Below are positions 9,106 through 15,164 of a stretch of 26,689 nt of DNA, piece by piece. Below the pieces are notes generated by a model. It made no database searches. It was not told the origin of the DNA and saw only the letters and a list, made by a program, of their open reading frames with translations. Within the stretch, counting starts at the first letter, position 1, and each line of letters starts with the position of its first letter. The position numbers and the translations under genes are program-made. Source of the stretch: an uncultured Lachnospiraceae bacterium (GTDB lineage Bacteria > Bacillota > Clostridia > Lachnospirales > Lachnospiraceae); NCBI GenBank assembly GCA_910586315.1, contig CAJUIP010000042.1, positions 1 to 26,689 of the forward strand. The letters run 5' to 3'.

Positions 9106-9625
9106 ATGAAAAAAGTAATTTTATATATTCATGGAAAAGGAGGAAGCCATTTGGAAGCTGAACAATACAAGAGAAATTGTTCAGGTTTTGATATAATTGG
9201 AATAGATTACAATGACTATCTTCCATGGATTGTACAAAATCAAATTCAAGCGGCTTATCAAAACGCACATAAAAGATATGACCATATTTATGTGATTGCA
9301 AATAGTATTGGTGCTTACTTTGCAATGCACACATTACAGGCTTGTAATATTGAAAAGGCTTTATTTATTTCACCTGTACTTGATATGGAAAGACTTATAT
9401 TGGATATGATGAGTTGGGCGAATGTATCAGAAACAGATTTAATGGAATGTCCCCACAGAAATATTGTATGCAGGAAATGATAACCTCGTATCCCGTAAAA
9501 CAGTAAATAAATTTATTAGTAATCACAAAGCACATCTTACTGTAATGGAAAATGGGGAACATTGGTTTCATACAGATGAACAAGTCGCCTTTTTAGATGT
9601 CTGGATGAAAAAAGCAATAGGATAA
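9106..9625 (+). pseudogene. RBBP9/YdeN-like alpha/beta hydrolase, frameshifted
   Basis: The first part (MKKVILYIHGKGG..., ATG at 9106 with GGAGGAG upstream) is the N-terminal half of a small serine alpha/beta hydrolase, with nucleophile motif ANSIGA (Ser about residue 67) and FISPVLDMERLILDMMSWANV. After ETDLME the reading frame ends at 9480. In another frame, starting with TGG at 9443, translation resumes as WNVPTEILYAGNDNLVS and ends VMENGEHWFHTDEQVAFLDVW at the TAA of 9623-9625. That part holds the catalytic Asp (GNDNL) and His (GEHWF). Homologues have roughly 30-40 residues between LME and WNVPT, so an out-of-frame deletion around 9438-9445 seems to have broken the gene. The truncated product would lack Asp and His. 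Base composition here is visibly AT-rich compared with the transporter genes. Confidence 0.85.
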
Positions 9626-9629
9626 ATTC

Positions 9630-9671
9630 CAATTTGTACATAACTATACCATAGTTTGTGTAATTCCGAAA
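9630..9671 (+). repeat. 42-bp direct repeat, copy 1
   Basis: This copy is identical over 42 bp to 11402-11443, with weaker similarity on both sides. It contains AACTAT-ACC-ATAGTT, a perfect 6-bp palindrome with a 3-base centre. On the minus strand TATAGT within the palindrome resembles a -10 box. It lies directly after the broken hydrolase. Confidence 0.9.
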
Positions 9672-9774
9672 GAAGAATATTTATTTTTGCATATCATAGC
9701 AACAATATTTAGAAAATAGATATAGTTTTCTGAATATCTGTTTCTCGGTATTGGGAGTGATTTTTTCTCGCTGT

Positions 9775-9818
9775 TTTTCCATGGTTTTCCGGCTTATGCC
9801 AGAGAAAACCATGGAAAA
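9775..9818. repeat. Perfect 15-bp inverted repeat
   Basis: TTTTCCATGGTTTTC (9775-9789) and GAAAACCATGGAAAA (9804-9818) are perfectly complementary, separated by 14 bases. It could fold as a strong hairpin. The T/A runs lie within the stem rather than after it, so it is not a standard terminator. It sits in the otherwise gene-free stretch 9626-9985. Confidence 0.8.
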
Positions 9819-9953
9819 TATGGTCTGCCTATCATAAGCAACAGTTGCAATTATAGGGGAAACTTATGGAGGTTTACGTTCTATTTATGGTCAACAGCAT
9901 AAAAATATGACGTGGAAATTTAGAGATTTTTAATAGATTTCCCCCTAAAATCG

Positions 9954-9981
9954 TTACATAAGAGCGTACTTGTTATATAAT
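9954..9981 (+). promoter_or_regulatory. Promoter of the XRE regulator
   Basis: TTACAT (9954-9959) and TATAAT (9976-9981) with a 16-base spacer. The -10 box ends only four bases before the ATG at 9986, so transcription would start at or just inside the first codons. Translation is then either leaderless or begins at the ATG at 10004. Confidence 0.6.
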
Positions 9982-9985
9982 TCCT

Positions 9986-10210
9986 ATGCGTCCCCCAGTC
10001 AGTATGAAGGAACTGAGGAAGTCGAAGGGATATACACAAATGAAAATGCAAATGTTGACGGGAATTAATCAGAGTGACTACTCTAAGATTGAGAACGGGA
10101 AACGTTACTATACATTCGAACAGTGTAAAAGAATTGCAGTGGCATTGAATACCAGTATGGACTATCTTGCAGAATTGACAGATACTCAAACCCCTTATCC
10201 ACGGAAATAG
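9986..10210 (+). CDS. Small XRE-family HTH regulator
   Basis: A 74-aa protein that is almost entirely a Cro/C1-type helix-turn-helix: KELRKSKGYTQMKMQMLTGINQSDYSKIENGKRYYTFEQCKRIAVALNTSMDYLAEL (about residues 8-64). No sensory domain is present. It would bind DNA as a dimer and regulate nearby genes, as such proteins often do on mobile elements. No Shine-Dalgarno sequence precedes the ATG at 9986 or the in-frame ATG at 10004 (residue 7), and the domain fits either start. Its target is unknown; the palindromes in the flanking 42-bp repeats are candidates. Confidence 0.85.
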   Translation: MRPPVSMKELRKSKGYTQMKMQMLTGINQSDYSKIENGKRYYTFEQCKRIAVALNTSMDYLAELTDTQTPYPRK

Positions 10211-10263
10211 TAATTTTATGTAAACTAAACATTCCCATTAGGAGACGTATAATAAAAAGAGAG

Positions 10264-10292
10264 TTGATTATTTCTTTTAAAAGTGATATATT
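10264..10292 (+). promoter_or_regulatory. Promoter of putative antitoxin RNA
   Basis: TTGATT (10264-10269) and TATATT (10287-10292) with a 17-base spacer. It drives transcription toward the 3' end of the convergent toxin gene, with a predicted start near 10299. Confidence 0.65.
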
Positions 10293-10298
10293 TTAGAC

Positions 10299-10390
10299 AG
10301 AAGGAAAGCAACCGCCCACAAAGTGGTTAGCCTCCTAGTTTAGCAAAAGCCTACCTGAACGGCCAAGTACAAGGTAGGCTTATTTATTTT
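10299..10390 (+). ncRNA. Putative antisense RNA antitoxin
   Basis: A transcript from the promoter at 10264-10292 would run about 90 nt. It would fold a 5' hairpin (CCAC-AAA-GTGG, 10316-10326) and end after AAGCCTACCT/AGGTAGGCTT (10347-10381) followed by ATTTATTTT. It is complementary to the last two or so codons and the 3' UTR of the toxin mRNA. This is the convergent, 3'-overlapping arrangement known for RatA/txpA-type type I antitoxins. No protein is encoded. The RNA ends are predicted, not observed. Confidence 0.6.
10347..10381 (-). terminator. Terminator of toxin mRNA
   Basis: A perfect 10-bp stem (AAGCCTACCT at 10347-10356, AGGTAGGCTT at 10372-10381). On the minus strand it follows the toxin stop codon by two bases and continues the T-run (CTTTTGCT). 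On the plus strand it is followed by ATTTATTTT and may also end the antisense RNA. Confidence 0.75.
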
Positions 10391-10476
10391 CGCTTGTTGT
10401 CCCTATCTATGTAGGCAAGCAGTGCAATTAAGAATGTCGCAAATAAGACTAAATCCTGAAAGGTAAACATCTCCAT
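10384..10476 (-). CDS. Hol_Tox-type type I toxin peptide (30 aa)
   Basis: A 30-aa peptide, MEMFTFQDLVLFATFLIA... ending AYIDRDNKRK: a short N-terminus, one hydrophobic helix of about 16 residues and a charged C-terminal tail. This is the pattern of the putative holin-like toxin family (Hol_Tox, related to TxpA/BsrG-type type I toxins), which damage the cell membrane when over-produced. The ATG at 10476 follows a strong site (GGGAGG, 8 bases upstream). The gene has its own promoter (10546-10574), a 5' hairpin that hides its ribosome binding site, a terminator, and a convergent antisense RNA. It sits between the XRE regulator and the NUDIX gene. The family match is by eye but the gene structure is unusually complete. 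Confidence 0.82.
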   Translation of the reverse strand: MEMFTFQDLVLFATFLIALLAYIDRDNKRK

Positions 10477-10484
10477 TTACACTA

Positions 10485-10511
10485 CCTCCCTTCTTTTTCA
10501 AGTTAGGGAGG
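10485..10511 (-). promoter_or_regulatory. Hairpin masking toxin ribosome binding site
   Basis: In the toxin mRNA, CCTCCC (complement of 10506-10511) can pair with the Shine-Dalgarno GGGAGG (complement of 10485-10490), a perfect 6-bp GC-rich stem with a 15-nt loop. Upstream, GTAAC-CGT-GTTAC forms a second small stem. Masking of the ribosome binding site in the primary transcript is a known control in type I toxins. Confidence 0.6.
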
Positions 10512-10545
10512 CTTACCACCTTGTAACACGGTTACTTTCTACCAC

Positions 10546-10574
10546 ATCATACCATATCTTTCATGGTTCGACAA
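10546..10574 (-). promoter_or_regulatory. Promoter of the toxin gene
   Basis: On the minus strand TTGTCG (complement of 10569-10574), 17 bases, TATGAT (complement of 10546-10551). Predicted start near 10539 gives a leader of about 60 nt and an mRNA of about 200 nt ending after the terminator at 10347. Confidence 0.65.
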
Positions 10575-10620
10575 TAGGGTAAACAGCGAAAATAAAGGAT
10601 ATGTGTAATAGTGTTTTTTA

Positions 10621-10661
10621 CTGCACCATTACACCATTTTTTACACCAGATTATTACACCA
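10621..10661 (+). repeat. TTACACCA iteron-like direct repeats
   Basis: Three exact TTACACCA copies start at 10629, 10641 and 10654, with a degenerate CTGCACCA at 10621. Spacing is 12-13 bases, near one helical turn. The remaining gene-free part of 10577-10890 shows only the 24-aa ORF listed separately. The repeats could bind a protein such as a replication initiator or regulator; no replication gene is nearby. Confidence 0.5.
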
Positions 10662-10671
10662 TAATAAACGA

Positions 10672-10746
10672 TTATAAACTTTGCAAAGCTCTAATGAAGG
10701 GAAAAACAGGCACTTTAAACGGAGATAAACCTTCTAAAATCCACAT
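10672..10746 (-). CDS. 24-aa small ORF with strong RBS
   Basis: On the minus strand AAAAGGGGAGG lies 8 bases before an ATG at 10746 that opens a 24-codon frame (MWILEGLSPFKVP...) ending in TAA at 10672-10674. The peptide is hydrophobic with two prolines and is not recognised. It could be a leader peptide, a small membrane peptide or the stump of a lost gene. No good promoter is visible for it. It points toward the toxin gene about 200 bases downstream. Confidence 0.35.
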   Translation of the reverse strand: MWILEGLSPFKVPVFPFIRALQSL

Positions 10747-10890
10747 TGTCACAACCTCCCCTTTTTATCGCTCTGCTCATTACGGCTAACGTGGTGGGGG
10801 GACGAATTTTTGTTTCTGCCTGATTTTAGCGGAGGTCAGGGAGAGTTGTTCCCTTTGGTACTGGCTCTCTGTGTCGTAGGAATGTGTCAA

Positions 10891-11382
10891 TTACGATTCA
10901 CTTAATTCCAGAAAATCAACACATTTATTTGTTGCAACGCCAACATATAGCTTATCTGTCAGGCACCCCACCGAATAATAATGTTCAACAACATATTTGG
11001 CCGTAAAGGGCATCTCAAGACGGGTTATTTCGTCAATAGAAAACCACTTACAAATTCCTTCATTTGATTGTAAATGGTCATTGACATTATCTTTTAGAGT
11101 TGCAAAAAAATAGTAGTTTTGTCTTATTTCACCTTTCGTATATCTTAAAGTAACATATCTAAGTGTTAATCCTTCAATATCATCTGACCTCAAACCCAAT
11201 TCCTCTTCCAGTTCTCTAAGAACACAAGCCTTTGCATCATTTATTTCATTTTTTTCAAAATGACCACCTGCCGACCCAGTCCATACATTATTTACAACTC
11301 TGCCGTCTTCTTTATACAGCATCAACACCTTATCTTTTTTTGCCAGATAGACCGCAGTCATATTTCTAAGTTTCCCATCCAT
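10891..11382 (-). CDS. NUDIX hydrolase
   Basis: A 163-aa protein with a Nudix box at about residues 39-64 (GGHFEKNE...VLRELEEELGL). The catalytic REXXEE core is intact, and the box has the slightly longer spacing seen in one common clostridial group. NUDIX enzymes cleave nucleoside diphosphates linked to another group, such as oxidised dNTPs or nucleotide sugars; the substrate cannot be told. An aromatic-rich segment (GEIRQNYYFFATL) and ICKWFSIDEI complete the fold. The ATG at 11382 has GAGGG 8 bases upstream. The gene is alone on its strand. Copy 2 of the 42-bp repeat lies just upstream and carries a TATAGT that may be its -10 box. AT-rich like its neighbours. Confidence 0.9.
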   Translation of the reverse strand: MDGKLRNMTAVYLAKKDKVLMLYKEDGRVVNNVWTGSAGGHFEKNEINDAKACVLRELEEELGLRSDDIEGLTLRYVTLRYTKGEIRQNYYFFATLKDNVNDHLQSNEGICKWFSIDEITRLEMPFTAKYVVEHYYSVGCLTDKLYVGVATNKCVDFLELSES

Positions 11383-11401
11383 ACTTTTACCCTCACAAAT
11401 T

Positions 11402-11443
11402 CAATTTGTACATAACTATACCATAGTTTGTGTAATTCCGAAA
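11402..11443 (+). repeat. 42-bp direct repeat, copy 2
   Basis: Identical to 9630-9671. It sits in the promoter region of the NUDIX gene. On the minus strand TTTCGG, 17 bases and TATAGT could form a promoter, with the AACTAT/ATAGTT palindrome centred on the -10 box as a possible operator. Confidence 0.9.
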
Positions 11444-11499
11444 TATGAATATTTATATTAACAATCTAAAACTGTCTAAAATCTGTTAAGTAAAAAAAT

Positions 11500-11555
11500 G
11501 CCCTATTTTATCGTGATTTTCCTTTTCTTAATGACATTGGCATTAAAAATGGGGC
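11500..11555. terminator. Possible bidirectional terminator
   Basis: GCCCTATTTT (11500-11509) can pair with AAAATGGGGC (11546-11555) with one G-U pair and a 36-nt loop, with A7 before and T8 after. It may insulate the accessory region from the Tad cluster. The 62-codon hydrophobic frame across it has no ribosome binding site and is not called a gene. The rest of 11444-11790 shows nothing recognisable. Confidence 0.5.
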
Positions 11556-11793
11556 TTTTTTTTGCGGTCATTTTTCTGTGTAAAGCAAGGGGGAAGATAA
11601 GAGGAAGTTATTGTTCGGCAGGCCTGTATATTGTATCAGTTTATAGGATATTTAAAATTGATACTACTACATCGTCTGGCAAATAACTGAACCAAGTACG
11701 CAGAATGTTTTTTCGAGTGTGCATGTCTGCGAAGTCGGACATAGCCCCACTACGCCGCGTTCATTTGGGTCAAATCTCCCACAAACTGTGACG

Positions 11794-11828
11794 CACATCT
11801 ACCAGAAAGCAATTTTCAAACACGCTCT
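11794..11828 (+). repeat. Dispersed intergenic repeat, copy 1
   Basis: Core AGAAAGCAATTTTCAAAC (11804-11821) followed by ACGCTCT. The 27 bases 11802-11828 match 16591-16617 at all but one position, and the flanking CACA-CT-CC also matches. A third, inverted copy is at 25754-25777. This copy lies about 200 bases upstream of tadZ. Confidence 0.85.
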
Positions 11829-11867
11829 AAAAGAAAGCAAAAAGGCTGTCGAATTTTTTGGCCTTGG

Positions 11868-11896
11868 TTTTTGAACCTGGAAAAAGATGGTAAAAT
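11868..11896 (+). promoter_or_regulatory. Candidate promoter of the Tad operon
   Basis: TAAAAT at 11891-11896 is preceded by TGG, giving an extended -10 box (TGGTAAAAT). The -35 region TTTTTG (11868-11873, 17-base spacer) is poor. This is the best sigma-A-type candidate between the dispersed repeat and tadZ and would give a leader of about 120 nt. Confidence 0.4.
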
Positions 11897-12023
11897 AACG
11901 ATAATTGAGGGCATAGAACGAGAAAGAAAGAGACTTTTACCACAGGCGGGAAAGAGCGTGTCTGGAAATGCATTCCTGGCATCTGCATGTCTCACTTTGC
12001 GGTATATTGGGGGAGGGAAACTT

Positions 12024-13106
12024 ATGCAGATTCGTCTTGTGATTGGCGTCAGGGATGCGAGATACCTCGGCAATTTGTCAGCGTATCTGGAAAAAAACCA
12101 TATGGATAAGCTGGAGATTGTCACGTTTTCCAGTCCGGAGCTACTGAAAGAGTATGCAAAGAAATCTATATCAGATGTAATACTGGTGGAGGAGCAGTTC
12201 GGAATTGACGCAGAACTCCTGAAGGACTTTGGAAGGGCGGCATATCTGTGCGATGGCGCTCCGGCGGCAGAAAAGAATGGAATCCGGGCAATCGCGAAGT
12301 ATAAGAAGCCGGATTTGATTTATAAAGATATTCTGGATTTATACGCGGAAGGCGGAAGCAGCCACGGGTTTCGCATGGGAGGCAGAGGAAGTGGAAAGGT
12401 CTGTCTTGTGACAGGCTTATCGGGAGGTACGGGAGCCTCCACCTTTGCGGCGGCCCTGGCAAAGAAATATGCATTGCAGGGGAAAAAAGTCCTGTATCTG
12501 AATCTGGAGCCCGCGGGCATGAGCACGGATTTTTTTGCGGGGAGCGGAACGTATCATTTTGAGGATGTAATTTTTGCCTTAAAGAGCCAGAGGGCAGACA
12601 TACGGCTTAAAATGGAGAGCGCGGCGCGGGTGGACATAAGCGGCGTAAGCTTTTTTGCTCCCTGCTCAAACCCTATGTATATGCTGGAGCTAAACCATGA
12701 GGACAACTTAAAGATTATGGACACGCTGTCAGGGGAAACCGGCTATGACCATGTGGTCGTGGATATGAATTTTAAACTGACTTTAGAATTTATGGAAATC
12801 ATGAGCCGTGCAAACCAGATTCTTCTGGTCCAGGATGGAGGGGAAACTTCCAACAGCAAATTTTTAAGAGCCATGGAGGCCATGCATATCATGGAGGAGC
12901 AGAATCGCATGAATGTGACGGCAGGCATGAAGCTTTTATACAACCGTTTCAGCAGCAGCAAATCCAGCAGCGAAATTCCGGGCCTTTCGATTCCGGTCAT
13001 AGGGAAGCTTCCGCCCATCAAACATGCTAGTGTTCATGAAATTATGGATTATATGCTGACCAGACAGGATATTTTTGCGGCGCTTGGAGCAGGGGAGGAC
13101 GCTTGA
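12024..13106 (+). CDS. tadZ: TadZ/CpaE-like pilus-positioning ATPase
   Basis: 360 aa. The ATG at 12024 is chosen over the open frame from 11871 because GGGGGAGGG lies 6 bases upstream and the fold begins there (MQIRLVIGV). Residues 1-105 resemble the atypical receiver-like domain of TadZ. Residues about 125-345 are a MinD/ParA-type ATPase with a deviant Walker A (TGLSGGTGAST, about 128-138) that lacks the usual lysine, as often in TadZ; YDHVVVDMNF is the Walker B-like strand. TadZ proteins sit at the membrane and localise assembly of the Tad pilus. It is the first gene of the cluster, and its TGA overlaps the next ATG, so translation is probably coupled. Confidence 0.9.
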   Translation: MQIRLVIGVRDARYLGNLSAYLEKNHMDKLEIVTFSSPELLKEYAKKSISDVILVEEQFGIDAELLKDFGRAAYLCDGAPAAEKNGIRAIAKYKKPDLIYKDILDLYAEGGSSHGFRMGGRGSGKVCLVTGLSGGTGASTFAAALAKKYALQGKKVLYLNLEPAGMSTDFFAGSGTYHFEDVIFALKSQRADIRLKMESAARVDISGVSFFAPCSNPMYMLELNHEDNLKIMDTLSGETGYDHVVVDMNFKLTLEFMEIMSRANQILLVQDGGETSNSKFLRAMEAMHIMEEQNRMNVTAGMKLLYNRFSSSKSSSEIPGLSIPVIGKLPPIKHASVHEIMDYMLTRQDIFAALGAGEDA

Positions 13107-14347
13107 TGAAAAGTGAAGAACTGGAAAAGCTGGCGGACGGCATTCACTCTTATGTGACGGATAATTTTCCCCTCACAAAAATGAGTGATGCAGAGCTGGA
13201 GGAACAGATTCAGATTCTTGTGAACCAGAGGTGCAGTGAGTATGGCTTTGTGTCCGTGGAGGAGCGGGTATCCATCTGTGAGCAGGTTTTCAGCGCCATT
13301 CGCGGCTTCGGCATTCTGGACATGATTATGAAGGACGATAACATTACGGAGGTCATGATCAATGGGCCGAAGAACATTTTTATTGAGAAAAACGGGCGGC
13401 TTCAGAGACTTCATAAGGAATTTGAGGACGAACGCCGCCTGGAGGACGTGATTCAGAAGATTGTGGGAACGGCAGGCAGGGAGGTAAACCAGGCGAATCC
13501 CATTGTGGATACCCGTCTTCCCAACGGCTCCCGTGTAAACGTGGTGCTTCCGCCGATTTCCCTGCATGGCGCCACCATGACCATACGTAAGTTTTCGCGG
13601 ACGCCCATGACGGTGGAGCAGCTTCTGAAATATAAATCCATCACTCCGGAGGTGGCCGGGGTTTTAGAGCTTCTGGTAAAAGCGAAGTACAACATTTTTA
13701 TCTGCGGCGGAACCGGTTCGGGGAAAACCACGTTTTTAAACGCAGTGTCCAACTATATTCCCCACGATGAACGTGTGATTACCATTGAGGACTCGGCGGA
13801 GCTCCAGATTACGGGAATCGACAATCTTGTGAGCCTGGAGACAAGAAATGCCAACGCGTCCGGAAGCGGTGCCGTCACCATCCGGGATCTGATTAAATCC
13901 TCTCTCCGTATGCGCCCGGAGCGGATTGTGGTGGGCGAGGTCCGCGGAGGGGAGGCCCTGGATATGCTCCAGGCCATGAATACGGGCCATGACGGCTCTT
14001 TAAGCACCGGACATGCAAACTCCACCAGGGATATGTTAAGCCGTCTGGAGACCATGGTGCTCCAGGGAGCGGACGGACTGCCCCTGGAGGCCATCCGCCA
14101 GCAGATTGCCTCGGCTCTTGATATTATCATTCATCTTTCGAGGCTCCGGGACAAGAGCCGGAGGACCATGGAAATCACTGAGGTATGCGGCTATGAGAAC
14201 GGGGAAATCCGTCTGAATCCGCTGTATGTGTTTGAGGAGGACGAAGCCAGTACGCTTGAGAAGGTGTCCGGCGGGCTGGTACGCACGAAAAATAAGCTGG
14301 AAAACGACAGAAAGCTTAAAACCATGGGATATTATGAGGAAATCTGA
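13106..14347 (+). CDS. tadA: TadA/CpaF secretion ATPase
   Basis: A 413-aa type II/IV secretion ATPase that powers pilus assembly, and in some Tad systems also retraction, from the cytoplasmic face of the membrane. Motifs: the N-terminal GFGILDMIMKDDNITEVMINGP, Walker A GGTGSGKTT (about residue 201), the Asp box with ITIEDSAELQI, Walker B RIVVGEVRGGEA (about 272) and the His box TGHDGSLSTGHANS (about 290-303). All catalytic motifs are present and the length is normal. The ATG at 13106 overlaps the tadZ stop (TGATG), with AGGGGAGG 8 bases upstream; the in-frame TTG one codon earlier is less likely. Its membrane partners TadB and TadC follow directly. Confidence 0.97.
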   Translation: MKSEELEKLADGIHSYVTDNFPLTKMSDAELEEQIQILVNQRCSEYGFVSVEERVSICEQVFSAIRGFGILDMIMKDDNITEVMINGPKNIFIEKNGRLQRLHKEFEDERRLEDVIQKIVGTAGREVNQANPIVDTRLPNGSRVNVVLPPISLHGATMTIRKFSRTPMTVEQLLKYKSITPEVAGVLELLVKAKYNIFICGGTGSGKTTFLNAVSNYIPHDERVITIEDSAELQITGIDNLVSLETRNANASGSGAVTIRDLIKSSLRMRPERIVVGEVRGGEALDMLQAMNTGHDGSLSTGHANSTRDMLSRLETMVLQGADGLPLEAIRQQIASALDIIIHLSRLRDKSRRTMEITEVCGYENGEIRLNPLYVFEEDEASTLEKVSGGLVRTKNKLENDRKLKTMGYYEEI

Positions 14348-14364
14348 CAGCGGGGAAGAAAGAA

Positions 14365-15153
14365 ATGTTTAAGAGAGAGAAAGTGGTTTACACGCCGATT
14401 CAGGGGGTTCTTGGAATCGGAGATGACTACCATGTCTATGAGATGACCCTGTGGGAGCGGCTTGCGGCCGCCGGCATTGGAGTTTTGGCAGGCGTGATGG
14501 TGGGATACGTGTTTTTTAATTTGTGGTCCGTGGCTGCCGTCCTGTCCGTGGCGGGAGCCATCGGAATGCAGAAGCCGTTTAAGAATTTTTTACAGAAGAG
14601 ACGGCTGAAAAAGCTTTTGCTGGAATTTAAGGATCTTCTGGAAACGCTCACAGCTTCCTATTCGGCCGGGCAGACCACGGTGCAGGCGTTTGCAGACGCA
14701 AGAAATGATATGGAGGATCTGTACGGAGAGCAGGCGGATATTGTGACGGAGCTTACTATGATTAACGCGGGCCTTCTCCACAACTATAATATCGAAGATC
14801 TGCTTTTAAACTTTGCACAGAGGAGCGGTCTGGACGATGTGGACAGCTTTGCGAGCGTGTTTGAGGTCTGTAACCGGAAGGGCGGAAATTTAAAGCAGAT
14901 TGTGACAGAGAGCCGAAACGTCATAAACGACAAGATCGAAATCGAGATGGAGATCCGGACCATGGTGGCGGCCAGCCAGAATGAGTTAAATATTATGATG
15001 GTGATGCCCTTTATCATGATGCTTTCCATGCGGGGCCTGGGGGATATCATGACAGGAAACAGCCTCACAAACCTTGTCATAAAGGTTGTGGCGCTGGGGA
15101 TTTTCGGGGCGGCCTATGTGGTTGGACGGAAGCTTGTGGATATTAAATTATAG
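14365..15153 (+). CDS. tadB: TadB-like membrane platform protein
   Basis: 262 aa, a T2SSF (GspF/TadB) inner-membrane platform protein. There are membrane segments at about residues 32-65 (a double span) and two near the C-terminus (about 205-255). The conserved cytoplasmic helical domain lies between them, with LLETLTASYSAGQ and SFASVFEVCNRKGGNLKQIV. Together with TadC it forms the base on which TadA acts. ATG with GGGGAAG upstream, 17 bases after tadA. The length is a little short but the domain is complete. Confidence 0.92.
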   Translation: MFKREKVVYTPIQGVLGIGDDYHVYEMTLWERLAAAGIGVLAGVMVGYVFFNLWSVAAVLSVAGAIGMQKPFKNFLQKRRLKKLLLEFKDLLETLTASYSAGQTTVQAFADARNDMEDLYGEQADIVTELTMINAGLLHNYNIEDLLLNFAQRSGLDDVDSFASVFEVCNRKGGNLKQIVTESRNVINDKIEIEMEIRTMVAASQNELNIMMVMPFIMMLSMRGLGDIMTGNSLTNLVIKVVALGIFGAAYVVGRKLVDIKL

Positions 15154-15164
15154 GAGTGGCGGAC

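Noticed and set aside
10621..10661. CRISPR-like array
   Set aside because: The 8-base repeats with 4-5 base spacing are far too short for CRISPR repeats and spacers, and no cas gene is present.
10601..10789. 62-codon plus-strand frame across the iteron region
   Set aside because: No ribosome binding site; it overlaps the TTACACCA repeats and is antisense to the better supported 24-aa ORF.
11498..11686. 62-codon hydrophobic frame on the plus strand
   Set aside because: No ribosome binding site, begins within a T/A-rich hairpin that looks like a terminator, and hydrophobicity follows from the T-rich sequence.
11871..12023. N-terminal extension of tadZ
   Set aside because: The open frame upstream of 12024 has no ribosome binding site and matches no part of the TadZ fold, while 12024 has a strong one.
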